This document shows, one piece after another, positions 31,201-40,871 of a stretch of 64,000 nt of DNA. The position numbers were made by a program, and so were the translations under genes. Under the pieces are notes generated by a model that worked only from the letters and a program-made list of their open reading frames with translations, was not told where the DNA came from and searched no databases. How positions within the stretch are numbered: the stretch's first letter is position 1; every line of letters begins with the position of its first letter. This DNA comes from Photorhabdus akhurstii (GTDB lineage Bacteria; Pseudomonadota; Gammaproteobacteria; Enterobacterales; Enterobacteriaceae): contig NZ_RCWE01000003.1 in NCBI RefSeq assembly GCF_018448925.1, forward strand, positions 62,001 to 126,000, written 5' to 3'.

Positions 31201-32673
31201 CTAATGTACTGAAGGGATTAGATAATTATTTAATTTATCTGCAAATTTATCATCTATATATGAGGTTAAAATAGCTGTAATTATAATAAAAACAACCTTA
31301 AGAATAGTAGCGGGTATTGCTATTTTAGCTGTAATTATCATAGCGATACTAGTCAATATTCCGAGTAAAATTCCCGAAGCAAAACCACTCAAAACCATTG
31401 CTTCTATTTCCAGCATTAATGGTTTCCAATTACCCGTTTCAAATCCTTCGACTATTTTATCCCTTATTTTTTCTACTTTAATAACTTTATCTAACAAGGC
31501 AAAAGACTTACCCAGTCTTTGGAGATTATCAGACAACGTTTTAGCATCAATGTACCTGATTGCATTAGCAACAGCATTCCGATCAGCTTTATTTAATTTC
31601 GCATTAGGGTTAGAAATGACCTTATTCATAGTTTTCATCGCTTCATCAAAACTACGAATGCGTTTCCCTTGGAAATTTTTAATATCATTCTTTAGCTCAT
31701 TTGCAATATCGTTGTACTTATCACCGAGATGTTTACTGATTTTCGCTGAAGCATCAGTAATTATTGCACTTGTATCTAATAAAATACTTTTTTCTTTTTC
31801 GGCTACTTTTTTCTTATTGTTGGGATGGCTATTAAACGTTGTATTTACTATTTTCTTTACCGTTTTATCCCTTTCATCTTCAGTAGTTAGTTTATTTTCT
31901 TTATACCAGTTATCCTGATGATTTTTTCGTGTGAAATAATGTGATTTCGCTTTTTTAAAGCTTTTTTTTAATTCAGTAATAATGCCTAAATTATTTATTT
32001 CAACTTCATAGGTATACTCTTTTAATCCTATTTTATAGTTTCTTACATTTTCAAATCGTAACGAATATGTCAATTCAACCTTGTTTTTTATAAACTCTTT
32101 TCTTCCTTCTTCTTTTCGAGCGAAAAATCTTAGTTTGTCAGTTCCTTTAAAATAATTATCAGTTAATGTTTCTTTTATATTTTTTACTTTACCATTTTCA
32201 TCTAACTCAACATCATATTTATAATTATAATGTTGAAAGCTGGTTTTATTATTAGGAGTGAATTTAATTCCTTTATCGTATAGACTAAATGGATGTTGTC
32301 TAACTACAGGAATATTCAATTCTTTTGTTCTTTCTTTCTGCTTTTTTCCTCTCTGTTTGTTATTCTCTGAATTGGCATTTTGCTTTGATTCTAGTGTTAA
32401 ATCAATCACAGGTTTATTTGATGATGGGTCTATCATTGTTAGCCCTATAGCCGTAAACTCAATAATTTCTCCTGTATCAATAGAGACCTCATGGAATGTA
32501 ATTGCTGAATTTGGATCTCGCTTTAATAATCCTCCACTATTTGAACTACTTTTATCATTATTACCATTACGACTACTACTCCAACCATAGTCTCCTTTTC
32601 CTCCTTTTTCAGAGGTTACAGTAAGAGAATCACCAAGGCTATCATTTGAATCTACTGAATTGTTTTTAGCCAT
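31201..32673 (-). CDS. Pore-forming colicin-like bacteriocin with TonB box
   Basis: 490 residues without signal peptide. The order matches colicins. A flexible Gly/Ser/Asn-rich amino region (GGKGDYGWSSSRNGNNDKSSSNSGG) carries DSLTV at residues 15-19, close to TonB boxes such as ETLTV. A basic middle domain (about 100-290) probably binds the receptor. A pore domain runs from about 295 to the end: GKRIRSFDEAMKTMNKV, LNKADRNAVANAIRYIDAKTLSDNLQRLGKSF, ETGNWKPLMLEIEA, and a long hydrophobic hairpin at 427-468 followed by SYIDDKF. These phrases parallel colicins N and E1. It would depolarise the inner membrane of related cells. AAGGA stands six bases before the ATG. Confidence 0.85.
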   Translation of the reverse strand: MAKNNSVDSNDSLGDSLTVTSEKGGKGDYGWSSSRNGNNDKSSSNSGGLLKRDPNSAITFHEVSIDTGEIIEFTAIGLTMIDPSSNKPVIDLTLESKQNANSENNKQRGKKQKERTKELNIPVVRQHPFSLYDKGIKFTPNNKTSFQHYNYKYDVELDENGKVKNIKETLTDNYFKGTDKLRFFARKEEGRKEFIKNKVELTYSLRFENVRNYKIGLKEYTYEVEINNLGIITELKKSFKKAKSHYFTRKNHQDNWYKENKLTTEDERDKTVKKIVNTTFNSHPNNKKKVAEKEKSILLDTSAIITDASAKISKHLGDKYNDIANELKNDIKNFQGKRIRSFDEAMKTMNKVISNPNAKLNKADRNAVANAIRYIDAKTLSDNLQRLGKSFALLDKVIKVEKIRDKIVEGFETGNWKPLMLEIEAMVLSGFASGILLGILTSIAMIITAKIAIPATILKVVFIIITAILTSYIDDKFADKLNNYLIPSVH

Positions 32674-33281
32674 AAGAAGTCCTTATTCTTATAAAAAATA
32701 CGTAAATACTATATAAGATAATATATACAGAATATCGTTGGGTCACTTCAATGCTGAAAGTCAATTTTATTCTAACAAAAAGGGCTATGACGTATTATAA
32801 GTTTTTTTAATACAAGGCTATAGTATATGAGCTGATTAAGCTGAAGGGCATAAAAATCTATGGTCACCCTCGTTTTTGCAATCATTTCATTGAACGTTGA
32901 TTCGACAAAAAGCAGATGAAATAGTCTCTCTATATCTGTATATTTCTCCATATGACCCACACTTCCTTTAATGGAGATAAACTAAATGCCAATAAGATAC
33001 TTACCAGCCCTATAAACTCGGAAATGAAGGCATTTTATGTACGTTCATGTTTCTAAATTATTTATGATCCACTGAGGAACTAAGCATCTATTTCAATGAT
33101 CATAGATTAAATCTGTCTCCCATACGTCTTAAAGTTTTAACATGGGGGATATTGAAGAAGATTATAATTTATCTGATGAAGCCTAAAATCGATTAGGCGC
33201 GTCTAATTATTCTTAGACGCGCTAGCAATATTTGTTATGTTGAACATTGATGAGTAAATAGTTATTCCCTAGAAATGAAAA
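32674..33281. other. Intergenic region upstream of the bacteriocin
   Basis: Contains the bacteriocin promoter region (AT-rich, 32680-32740). A doubtful minus-strand frame at 32772-32960 reads (GHMEKYTDIERLFHLLFVESTFNEMI...) and has a GTG start and poor Shine-Dalgarno spacing. A strong hairpin lies at 33197-33222 (GCGCGTCTAA/TTAGACGCGC, 6-nt loop). No gene is firmly supported. Confidence 0.4.
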
Positions 33282-33581
33282 TTATATTTCATAATCAAAG
33301 ACAATGATATCGTCGACAGAATCTGTAAGGAGATCTTTTAACTTGTCATGAGCAGGGTGAGACAAATAGTTTGAAATAGCTTTTTGATCATCAAATATCA
33401 TAGTGATAGCATGTGTAAAACCTTTATTCTTATTTTCACTACTTACATTACCTCCCCACTCAACAACGGAAGAAATACCTTTGATTTGATGTGGCATCGA
33501 AATCGCGGTATCTCTTATCGTCGTTAATTGTTGTTCTTGTATTTCGGGTGCGAATTTTAACAAAAGAATATGACGTATCAT
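33282..33581 (-). CDS. Dabb-domain (stress-response A/B barrel) protein
   Basis: 99 residues from the ATG at 33581, which has AGGAG five bases upstream; a longer open frame continues upstream but lacks coding character. MIRHILLLKFAPEIQEQQLTTIRDT, ISSVVEWGGNVSSENKNKGFTHAITMIFDD, and YLSHPAHDKLKDLL...IIVFDYE give the ferredoxin-like fold of Dabb proteins, which dimerise into an alpha/beta barrel. Members range from plant stress proteins to small cyclases and monooxygenase-like enzymes, so the substrate cannot be named. It sits alone on the minus strand, next to yacL. Confidence 0.85.
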   Translation of the reverse strand: MIRHILLLKFAPEIQEQQLTTIRDTAISMPHQIKGISSVVEWGGNVSSENKNKGFTHAITMIFDDQKAISNYLSHPAHDKLKDLLTDSVDDIIVFDYEI

Positions 33582-33953
33582 AATGGCTCCTGAAAAGTAT
33601 CTTTGTTTTTCCAGACAAGATAGAAAATAGCTGGTTGTATTGCAAGGCTCTTGAATATACCTCATCGATTCGTGGATGTGTGTTCGATTTTGCTGTTTTT
33701 GTTTCTCTGAGATATTATTAATTATAGTGTATTTGTCTATATTTGCACTAAGGCTGAACTCTTCTCCGATGAAAGCCATAGCAGACATAAACTTCAAGGA
33801 TAGCTTGGGGTGGACATTTCGGTTATTCAGGTGCAAACCATATCGTTGTGTCGGCATAGAGGCGTTAGTCTCACACTTCTTGCAGTTTGTGGGCTGATTC
33901 TGGGGCGGAATTGCTAGGAAATTTAGAACGGAAAGAAGCACCGGAGGTTAATG
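33582..33953. other. Divergent spacer between the Dabb gene and yacL
   Basis: The minus-strand frame continues open here, but without a plausible start. The sequence probably marks the right edge of the acnB-yacL island. Contains the yacL promoter presumably. Confidence 0.4.
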
Positions 33954-34322
33954 ATGGACTACGAATTTTTGCTGGATGTCACTGGGAAGGTGACTAGCCG
34001 ATTCTCAATGGATCATGAAGCTATTGGTCAGTGGCTGAATGAAGAAGTTAACGGTGATTTAACGGTAATAGATAAGGTTGCCGCAGCACTGGCTGAAATT
34101 AAAGGTAGTGAACGTCAATGGCAACTTGTGGGTCACGAATATACGCTGCTAATGGATGAGGAAGAGGTTATGGTTCGTGCTAATCAGCTTGAGTTTGAAA
34201 CCGATTCGATAGAGGAGGGCATGAGCTATTACGATAATGAGAGCCTGTCTTTTTGTGGTACCAAGGATTTTCTTGATATGTTGACTGATTATCGGGACTT
34301 TATTTTAAAAAACGATTGGTAA
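33954..34322 (+). CDS. yacL: YacL family protein (UPF0231)
   Basis: 122 residues, E. coli YacL 120. Conserved blocks are [65 protein letters not shown], and [21 protein letters not shown]. The function is unknown. GGAGG lies six bases before this ATG, which favours it over the ATG three bases earlier. In E. coli yacL directly follows acnB; here it is 8.5 kb away, which defines the island between them. It is followed by mscS, which in E. coli lies in a quite different part of the chromosome. Confidence 0.95.
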   Translation: MDYEFLLDVTGKVTSRFSMDHEAIGQWLNEEVNGDLTVIDKVAAALAEIKGSERQWQLVGHEYTLLMDEEEVMVRANQLEFETDSIEEGMSYYDNESLSFCGTKDFLDMLTDYRDFILKNDW

Positions 34323-34457
34323 AAAGCTGTATATAGACAAAAAGAATTCTCTGGCACGATAGATTTTTTTCTTACTGTTAATGGTTGTTATGAAGGATAG
34401 TCATTGAGTAATTTTACTCAATTATAGTTGAATAGCTAAAGAATTAAGGTGGTTTTA

Positions 34458-35330
34458 ATGGAAGATATCAATCTGTCTGGTGGCATTAATGAAGCTACAA
34501 GCTGGCTCATTAATCATCAGGATTTAATCATTCAATATCTGGTCAATACTGTTGCGGCTATTCTGATTCTTATTCTGGGATTGATGGCGGCGAAACTCAT
34601 TAGTAAGGGTGTGAGAAGAGTTATGTCATTGCGCGGCATTGATGTAACGGTATCAGATTTCCTGGCTGCTATTGTTCGTTATTCGATTATTGCGTTCACT
34701 ATTATTGCAGTTTTGGGCAAATTAGGCGTTCAGACGGCTTCTGTCATTGCGGTTATCGGTGCTGCTGGTTTAGCTGTTGGTTTGGCTTTACAAGGTTCTT
34801 TATCCAACTTTGCCGCGGGGGTATTGTTGGTGGCTTTTCGTCCAATTCGTGCGGGCGAATATGTTATTCTGGGCGCGGTTGAGGGCACAGTTGTTCAGGT
34901 GCAGATTTTCTCTACTACATTGCGTACAGCGGATGACAAGATCATCGTAATCCCGAATGGGAAAATTATTGCTGATAATGTTATTAATACCAGTCGTGAA
35001 CCGAATCGCCGAACTCAGATTATGGTCGGTGTTGCGTATAATGCGGATATTGATGAAGTTAAAAAAGTATTAGGTGAAGTTATTGCCGCAGACAATCGTA
35101 TTCAGCATGACAAAGGCGTGACGATTCGTTTGCATGAAATGGCGCCTTCTTCACTGAATTTTGTTGTGCGTGTATGGACTGCCAATGGCGATGCTTGGGA
35201 GGTCTATTGGGATTTGATGGAGAATTTTAAGCGTACATTGGATAAACACAATATCAGTATTCCTTATCCACAAATGGATGTTTATTTGCATCAGAACCAA
35301 GCTATGGCGCGGAGTAAAATGGGTGATTAA
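34458..35330 (+). CDS. mscS: Small-conductance mechanosensitive channel MscS
   Basis: 290 residues (E. coli 286), beginning [16 protein letters not shown] with AAGGTGG upstream. Three membrane helices are followed by the pore-lining TM3 ([40 protein letters not shown]), with the Gly/Ala packing pattern and kink glycine. The cytoplasmic beta and alpha/beta cage follows ([38 protein letters not shown]). It opens on membrane tension to release solutes during hypo-osmotic shock. Confidence 0.97.
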   Translation: MEDINLSGGINEATSWLINHQDLIIQYLVNTVAAILILILGLMAAKLISKGVRRVMSLRGIDVTVSDFLAAIVRYSIIAFTIIAVLGKLGVQTASVIAVIGAAGLAVGLALQGSLSNFAAGVLLVAFRPIRAGEYVILGAVEGTVVQVQIFSTTLRTADDKIIVIPNGKIIADNVINTSREPNRRTQIMVGVAYNADIDEVKKVLGEVIAADNRIQHDKGVTIRLHEMAPSSLNFVVRVWTANGDAWEVYWDLMENFKRTLDKHNISIPYPQMDVYLHQNQAMARSKMGD

Positions 35331-35396
35331 TTCAGAGGATATTGGATAATAACCATCTGGTGGCGTGAATAGGCTGTAAATCTTTACCGGTAAATC

Positions 35397-35424
35397 AGCG
35401 CCGCGCTGTGGATAGCGCGGACGC
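35397..35424. terminator. Hairpin between mscS and the convergent gene
   Basis: A GC-rich stem built from AGCG-CGCGCT and AGCGCG-CGCT around a GTGGAT loop lies between two convergent genes. The T run is weak. Confidence 0.6.
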
Positions 35425-35443
35425 TCTATTATTCTGGCTTATT

Positions 35444-35824
35444 TTACTGGCATAAGGTATTAAGGTTGTTTTTAATAAAATCATCGCTGATATCTTCTGT
35501 CAGTGCTATTTTCTTGTTATCAGACAAGCAAAGGATAGCAGACGAAACATCTGAAGTATGGAAATTAATATCAGCAGTGACTATCCCATCTCCTTTTTCC
35601 CCCCGTATTTTAAGAACGAAACGTTCACAGCCTTTTTCACATAAGAAAGGCTGATGATTACTGAGCTCCACATCTGTAATATTTGCTGTACCAATATAAT
35701 ATTCAATTATTTCATAGTGGTTTAATGTCTCTTCAACATCATTTCGCAGCAAATAGTAGTTTCTGACAGTAAGAGCGGCAATAATAATGATTGCTAACAG
35801 CATGAAACCCGTAATTTTTTTCAA
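35444..35824 (-). CDS. Membrane-anchored or exported protein of unknown function
   Basis: 126 residues. The amino end MKKITGFMLLAIIIIAALTVRNYYLL is one membrane anchor or uncleaved signal. The remaining about 100 residues face the periplasm and carry four cysteines (CEKGC, LCLSDN, CQ) that could pair. AGAGG stands shortly upstream of the ATG. No family recognised. It converges with mscS and is divergent from argO, and has no partner gene. Codon use resembles that of the AT-rich accessory genes. Confidence 0.6.
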   Translation of the reverse strand: MKKITGFMLLAIIIIAALTVRNYYLLRNDVEETLNHYEIIEYYIGTANITDVELSNHQPFLCEKGCERFVLKIRGEKGDGIVTADINFHTSDVSSAILCLSDNKKIALTEDISDDFIKNNLNTLCQ

Positions 35825-36059
35825 AATAACCTCTTCCTCTTATTTTCATAGCATTGATAGATTCATTAATGCTTTTAGTGTGTATTAGCTTGATTTTCTT
35901 TGAATTAATCAAATAGTTTTCCTATAAAAACCTGCTTTTTGGTTGGTTATTAAAATTTCTTATGATCAATTAGAAGCATTTATTTCCTCTAATGAGCTAT
36001 TCTTCTTAATATTCTGAACATTGAAATAGCAAAGTGAATAATTATTGAGGAGTTTTTTT

Positions 36060-36683
36060 ATGTTATCGACATTTGTGCAGGGTTTTTTTCTTAGCGCAGC
36101 AATGATTTTGCCTCTTGGTCCACAAAATGCTTTTGTTATGCAGCAAGGTAGCAGGAGACAATTTCATTTGATGAGCGCAACTTTGTGCGCGATCAGTGAT
36201 GGTTTTCTGATTGGTGTCGGTGTATTTGGTGGTAGTGCATTACTGAGTCAGTCAACTTTACTCTTGCAATTTGTCACCTGGGGGGGTGTTGCTTTTTTAT
36301 TCTGGTATGGATGGGGGGCCTTACGTGTGGTTTTGTTTGCCAATATTGAACAGGTGCAGGCGAGTAGTACAGCAAAAAACCGTTGGCGGGTCATTGCGAT
36401 TATCTTTGCGGTCACTTGGTTAAATCCGCATGTTTATTTAGACACCATTGTTGTTCTGGGCAGTATTGGCGGCCAGTTATCCTCAGAACTCAGGCCCTGG
36501 TTTACTTTTGGTGCCGCAAGCGCTTCTGTTAGTTGGTTTTTTTCTCTGTCATTGCTAGCCGCATGGTTTTCCCCTGTGTTAAGTAAGCCGCTTTCTCAAC
36601 GGATTATTAATGGGTTTATCTGTGTCATTATGTGGTATATCGCATGGCAACTTGCTAAGCAGGGATTACTAATTTCTGATTGA
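36060..36683 (+). CDS. argO: Arginine exporter ArgO (LysE family)
   Basis: 207 residues from the ATG at 36060 (GAGGAG seven bases upstream), starting like E. coli ArgO. Six hydrophobic segments are present. The LysE signatures [60 protein letters not shown] and [22 protein letters not shown] are intact. It exports arginine and the toxic analogue canavanine. In E. coli argO is activated by ArgP, whose gene lies two genes downstream here on the opposite strand. Confidence 0.95.
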   Translation: MLSTFVQGFFLSAAMILPLGPQNAFVMQQGSRRQFHLMSATLCAISDGFLIGVGVFGGSALLSQSTLLLQFVTWGGVAFLFWYGWGALRVVLFANIEQVQASSTAKNRWRVIAIIFAVTWLNPHVYLDTIVVLGSIGGQLSSELRPWFTFGAASASVSWFFSLSLLAAWFSPVLSKPLSQRIINGFICVIMWYIAWQLAKQGLLISD

Positions 36684-36796
36684 GCTGGACACTTCTTTGC
36701 ATGCACTCTCTGTGTTAGTGTTTTATTCATCCCATGTATATTTCGGTTTTTCCGTGGGATGAACATTTTCTGTAACAGGTTTTCTTCGGAGGTTGT

Positions 36797-37519
36797 GTGA
36801 AATTGAAATCATTAGGGTTGGCCGCCATGTTAAGTGCCGGGGTGCCACTTGCTGCACAGGCTGCTGATTTACCCGGAGTCCCTCATGTTATTACTTCTGG
36901 TAATGCGGTAGTGAAAGCTGAACCGGATATAGCAACATTGATGATTAACGTCAATATTTCTGCTAAAGATGCTTCTGGAGCTAAAAAGCAGGTTGATGAG
37001 CTGGTTGCTAAATATTTTGATTTTCTGAAAAAGAACGGCATTGAAAAGAAAGATATTGATGCAGCGAATCTGCGTACTCAGCCTGATTATGAGTATGACA
37101 ATGTATCTGGCAAATCGGTGCTGAAAGGTTATCGTGCGATCCGTTCAGTGGAAGTGAAGGTTCGTAAGTTAGAGCAACTTAATGATCTGCTAGATGGAGC
37201 ATTAAAAGCGGGTTTGAACGAAATCGTATCTGTTCAGTTTGGGGTGGACAATCCGCAAAAATATCGTGATGAAGCCCGTCAGAAAGCCATTGAGAATGCG
37301 ATTGAACAAGCTGATGCACTGGCGAAAGGCTTTAATAGCAAAGTGGGTTCGATATACAGTATCAATTACCGAGCGCCAGAGATAATTGACCATATGAAGT
37401 ATCGCAATTCTGATGTGATGATGGCGGGAGGTGCTGCTGCTGGAGTGGGTGAAACTTACCAGCAGGATAGCATCAATTTCAGCGATCAGGTTGATGTTGT
37501 GTTTGAACTAAAACCTTAA
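36797..37519 (+). CDS. yggE: SIMPL-domain periplasmic protein YggE
   Basis: 240 residues starting at GTG, with CGGAGG five bases upstream. A signal peptide ([22 protein letters not shown]) precedes the SIMPL/DUF541 domain: [80 protein letters not shown]. YggE is linked to oxidative-stress resistance in E. coli; the mechanism is unknown. The stop codon overlaps that of argP by two bases, tail to tail. Confidence 0.94.
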   Translation: MKLKSLGLAAMLSAGVPLAAQAADLPGVPHVITSGNAVVKAEPDIATLMINVNISAKDASGAKKQVDELVAKYFDFLKKNGIEKKDIDAANLRTQPDYEYDNVSGKSVLKGYRAIRSVEVKVRKLEQLNDLLDGALKAGLNEIVSVQFGVDNPQKYRDEARQKAIENAIEQADALAKGFNSKVGSIYSINYRAPEIIDHMKYRNSDVMMAGGAAAGVGETYQQDSINFSDQVDVVFELKP

Positions 37520-38418
37520 TCCGTGTCATCTTGTCTTAACATCTGACGCCCAAGTTTCAATAGGGCGTCAGTCACCTTTTTCATGGTCCTGCTTTCCGGT
37601 GCGAAACGATGCCAATAGAGCATCCGGCGCTGACATAAACCCGGCGTCAGGTCGATCAGTTCACCATTTTTCAATTCCTGATCAATCTGTAAATGAGGGA
37701 TCATACAACAGGTGGAACCCTGTTTTGCCAGTTGTACAAAGGCTTCAGATGAGTTGACGATATGACATGGAACGCTGCCCGGCGACAACTCGAAGTTCTG
37801 TTGTAAAAATGCCTGATGCATATCATCCAGATGGTCGAATGCAACCGCAGGGGCTTTTAGTAACGCTGAACGGGTAACTCCATTTGGGAAATAGCGGGCA
37901 GCAAATTCTGGCGAGGCGACAAACAGATAATCCAGCGCTCCTAATTTATCGACCAGACAACTGGGTAAGGGTTGTGGTTGAATACTGACCGCGCCAACGA
38001 CTTCACCTCTTCTTAACTGTTCCTGAGTCCGAGTTTCATCTTCAACTTGAATATTGAGTCGGATAGGCAAATCAGCAAGTACCGGATGTAGTGCCGGCAA
38101 CAGCCAGGTTGCTAAGCTGTCAGCATTGACTGCCAACGAAAGCAGCAATGGCGTATCTGTCCCCTGTTCATCACCTAACCACTGCTCTTCCAACAACTCT
38201 ACCTGATGTAATAGCGCCAGTAGTTTTTGTCCTTGTTCGGTGGGGCGCGGGGGAACGGTGCGTACTAGCAGAGGCTGGCCGAACAGATTTTCCAACTGTT
38301 TGATACGTTGAGAAACCGCGGATTGAGTGATACAGAGTTTTTGGGCTGCGCGTTCGAAACCACGTTCACGGACAACAGCATCCAAGGCTTGCAGTGTTCG
38401 GTAATCAGGACGTTTCAT
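37516..38418 (-). CDS. argP: LysR-type regulator ArgP (IciA)
   Basis: 300 residues from the ATG at 38418 ([25 protein letters not shown]), the family start. The LysR winged HTH ([23 protein letters not shown]) is followed by the effector domain with [36 protein letters not shown], and [28 protein letters not shown]. It binds arginine or lysine and controls argO, lysine genes and dapB in E. coli. The neighbouring argO fits. Three tandem 22-bp repeats lie directly before the gene and cover the ribosome-binding and promoter region. Confidence 0.96.
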   Translation of the reverse strand: MKRPDYRTLQALDAVVRERGFERAAQKLCITQSAVSQRIKQLENLFGQPLLVRTVPPRPTEQGQKLLALLHQVELLEEQWLGDEQGTDTPLLLSLAVNADSLATWLLPALHPVLADLPIRLNIQVEDETRTQEQLRRGEVVGAVSIQPQPLPSCLVDKLGALDYLFVASPEFAARYFPNGVTRSALLKAPAVAFDHLDDMHQAFLQQNFELSPGSVPCHIVNSSEAFVQLAKQGSTCCMIPHLQIDQELKNGELIDLTPGLCQRRMLYWHRFAPESRTMKKVTDALLKLGRQMLRQDDTD

Positions 38419-38434
38419 TACAGAAAGATTCTCC

Positions 38435-38500
38435 ATTTATGTTTCCGCCTAGCACTATTTATGTTTCCGTATAGCACTATTTATGTTTCCGTATAGCACT
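38435..38500. repeat. Three tandem 22-bp repeats upstream of argP
   Basis: Units at 38435-38456, 38457-38478 and 38479-38500, each ATTTATGTTTCCG followed by TATAGCACT. Units 2 and 3 are identical; unit 1 differs at two bases. They lie 17 bp before the argP start and cover its leader or promoter. Confidence 0.9.
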
Positions 38501-38866
38501 ATGCCATATTTTTCTGATGGATGAGGCAATTTATCTGGTGTGTTGTAAAGCCTCACCTGCCAAAGATTACCGATGTTACATCCAATTTTGGAGAAATTTC
38601 GTTGATTGTTGGCCTTTATGGGAAGGGGGTTCCATTTTTGAAGGTTACGTTTGTTAACGTGGTTGAATAAATAATATGCTCGGGGAACAACAACTGTGTG
38701 AAGTTGTTTTGGTTAGCTTAATAATTAGCTTTTGATTGAATTAGGGTGATTGAATTAAGGATTGTTTGCATGTTTCGTTTAAGTGTGGATTTTTCATAAA
38801 ATTGTCTAAAAGACGTTACTTTTGGCTATTTAATAATAATAAAAATGTAAGTAAGGTTACTTTATT
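38501..38866. other. Spacer between argP and an unknown gene
   Basis: AT-rich; no gene, RNA or repeat other than the tandem units just before it. Should contain the divergent promoters. Confidence 0.5.
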
Positions 38867-39421
38867 ATGCTGTCACTGAAACATGTTGCACAATTAACAT
38901 ACAATACTTTGCAGTTATATATGGATCAGAGAGGAATAGATTTGGCGGTCGGTCCTGTCTCTGACAGCGATGCAAATATGCTAACGGGAGCATATGGTGA
39001 GCTTAACTGGGACTATTATATTACAGAGATCGGTAATCGACATGACTGTTTCAGCTTATGTATAAAATTTGTCATATCAAGGGAAAATTTTCAAATTGAA
39101 TCTGCTCCCGCTGGAGTCGCTTTGTCCATATATGATTTGAGTGATAAGAGTTTTAACATCCATGTATTGGAAAATTTTGTGAAAGATATGGAAAATCATC
39201 CGTTGCATAGAAAGATGCTTTTGTATACTCTATATGCAACATTGATTTTCATGAATATGTCTGGTGGTGAAGACATCAGGATTCATGAACCTGTTAAGGA
39301 TAAAATAGCTTACTATCGTTCGTTTGGTTTTGAGCTGGAGCGCTGCGGATATGTAATGTCATGTGATATTAAAACATTAACGGCAAAGTTGGAGAGTAGG
39401 TCTAAGGAGTCAGTTCTTTGA
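38867..39421 (+). CDS. Uncharacterised protein, possible GNAT-like fold
   Basis: 184 residues, no signal or membrane segment. GTAAGG lies about ten bases upstream of the ATG. Begins MLSLKHVAQLTYNTLQLYMDQRGIDLAVGPVSDSDANMLTGAYGELNWDYYI. The last part has the arrangement of an acetyltransferase end (DKIAYYRSFGFELERCGYVMSCDI, cf. YxxxGFE in GNAT proteins), but the acetyl-CoA loop (Q/RxxGxG/A) is not visible. I give no function. It stands alone between argP and the small gene before rpiA, where E. coli has nothing comparable. Confidence 0.6.
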   Translation: MLSLKHVAQLTYNTLQLYMDQRGIDLAVGPVSDSDANMLTGAYGELNWDYYITEIGNRHDCFSLCIKFVISRENFQIESAPAGVALSIYDLSDKSFNIHVLENFVKDMENHPLHRKMLLYTLYATLIFMNMSGGEDIRIHEPVKDKIAYYRSFGFELERCGYVMSCDIKTLTAKLESRSKESVL

Positions 39422-39608
39422 CATCTAGTTCTTTAACATCTCTGCGTTTATATATGCGTTATGGTATCTAGGTAGAGCCAGGTAAAATAGCTATTTTGTT
39501 TATTCAGATTTGTTGCGATGGTCATAACAGAGAGATTTTGTCGGGAATTTTTTTCCTGTATGACGAAATCAGTTCAGTAATATGAAGTTGTTTTATGAGG
39601 TGTTGATA

Positions 39609-39770
39609 ATGAGAACACAAAAAGAACCGATGTTCGATACCATTCAAACGTATAAAAAAGTTGGGGAGACCTTGGATTTTCTCATGAAAGTAGGTCCGGC
39701 TTTGGAAGAACATGCTCAGGCACCAAGCCAAGAAAAGCAAGGTCGTCGTCGTAACAAAGAAGCAGCATAA
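39609..39770 (+). CDS. Small basic-tailed protein of unknown function
   Basis: 53 residues from the ATG at 39609, with GAGGTG six bases upstream and a strong terminator 18 bp after the stop, which argue for a real gene. MRTQKEPMFDTIQTYKKVGETLDFLMKVGPALEEHAQAP is helical and amphipathic. The end GRRRNKEAA is basic. It is cytoplasmic and not recognised. It lies 170 bp before rpiA. Confidence 0.6.
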   Translation: MRTQKEPMFDTIQTYKKVGETLDFLMKVGPALEEHAQAPSQEKQGRRRNKEAA

Positions 39771-39788
39771 ACATCACTCTTTTTGTCG

Positions 39789-39808
39789 CCCGCCCTATGG
39801 CGGGTTTT
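39789..39808 (+). terminator. Rho-independent terminator
   Basis: CCCGCC/GGCGGG stem with a 4-nt loop followed by TTTT, just after the small gene and before rpiA. Confidence 0.85.
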
Positions 39809-39939
39809 GGCATCATTTAATCTTATATTTCCCGTGACTTATCCTATTCAACTTTAATTGAATTGCGGTTTCTTTGTTGCTATCAAAGTTTATACTAGTC
39901 GAGGTCTTTCCTTGTAACTGATATAGGCAATGAATTGAT

Positions 39940-40599
39940 ATGACTCAGGACGAATTGAAAAAAGCAGTGGGTTGGGCAGCACTCGAATTTGTTACACCAG
40001 GAACCATTGTGGGCGTGGGGACTGGTTCAACGGCTTCACATTTTATTGATGCCCTCGGTTCCATTAAAGATCAGATTGAAGGAGCAGTATCCAGCTCTGA
40101 GGCTTCTACTGAGAAGTTAAAAAGCTTGGGCATTCCTGTATTCGATTGTAATGAAGTGGATTCCCTTGATATCTATGTTGATGGCGCGGATGAAATCAAT
40201 GGCAATATGCAGATGATTAAAGGCGGTGGCGCTGCATTAACGCGTGAAAAAATCATTGCTGCAATAGCGAAAAAATTCGTTTGTATTGTTGATGCTTCTA
40301 AAAAAGTTGATGTATTAGGTAAATTTCCTCTGCCGGTCGAAGTAATTCCAATGGCTCGCGCCTATGTCGCTCGTGAGTTGGTTAAGTTGGGGGGAGTACC
40401 AAAATATCGTCAGAATGTTGTGACTGATAACGGCAATATGATCCTTGACGTGCATAATCTAGCCATACTCGATCCTGTTGAGTTAGAGAATAAAATTAAT
40501 CGTATCTCAGGTGTGGTGACTGTAGGATTATTTGCTAACCGTGGTGCGGATATTATATTGATGGGAACACTTGATGGAGTGAAAACCATCACTCAATAA
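39940..40599 (+). CDS. rpiA: Ribose-5-phosphate isomerase A
   Basis: 219 residues, the E. coli length. It interconverts ribose 5-phosphate and ribulose 5-phosphate in the pentose phosphate pathway. Conserved blocks: [15 protein letters not shown] (phosphate loop), [17 protein letters not shown] (catalytic Asp/Glu region), [12 protein letters not shown], and [18 protein letters not shown]. rpiA next to serA is the standard enterobacterial arrangement, although in many species the two are divergent; here they are co-directional with 272 bp and a terminator between them. Confidence 0.97.
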   Translation: MTQDELKKAVGWAALEFVTPGTIVGVGTGSTASHFIDALGSIKDQIEGAVSSSEASTEKLKSLGIPVFDCNEVDSLDIYVDGADEINGNMQMIKGGGAALTREKIIAAIAKKFVCIVDASKKVDVLGKFPLPVEVIPMARAYVARELVKLGGVPKYRQNVVTDNGNMILDVHNLAILDPVELENKINRISGVVTVGLFANRGADIILMGTLDGVKTITQ

Positions 40600-40611
40600 T
40601 ATTATTCATAG

Positions 40612-40632
40612 AGGGCGAAGTTCTTCGCCCTT
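40612..40632 (+). terminator. Terminator after rpiA
   Basis: AGGGCGAA/TTCGCCCT stem with a 4-nt loop, then TAAAAATTTTT, 13 bp past the rpiA stop. Confidence 0.8.
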
Positions 40633-40871
40633 AAAAATTTTTCACTGTTAAAATCGGAGAAGAATTTAGTGATATATTTTATATCTATGATTGTTATTTA
40701 ACCTAAATCCTAATTTTGTGCTCTTTCAGATCATTTTATTCCGCATAATAACTACTTTGTTAAGACTTATGTGACGGGAATAGCAATCGTTTATATTGCT
40801 GTGTTCGTTTTTTTTGTTATGTTGAGAGAATGAATCTTAAATGTAACGAAGCGTAACAATAGGCAGGATAA

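Noticed and set aside
32690-32740. LexA (SOS) box before the colicin-like gene
   Set aside because: A half-site ATATACAG is present near 32726, but no CTGT partner at the required 8-bp spacing, so I did not list an operator.
32772-32960. 62-codon minus-strand ORF upstream of the bacteriocin
   Set aside because: GTG start, badly spaced Shine-Dalgarno, no family; mentioned only within the spacer entry.
38435-38500. Short CRISPR array
   Set aside because: The 22-bp units abut directly with no spacers and there are no cas genes.
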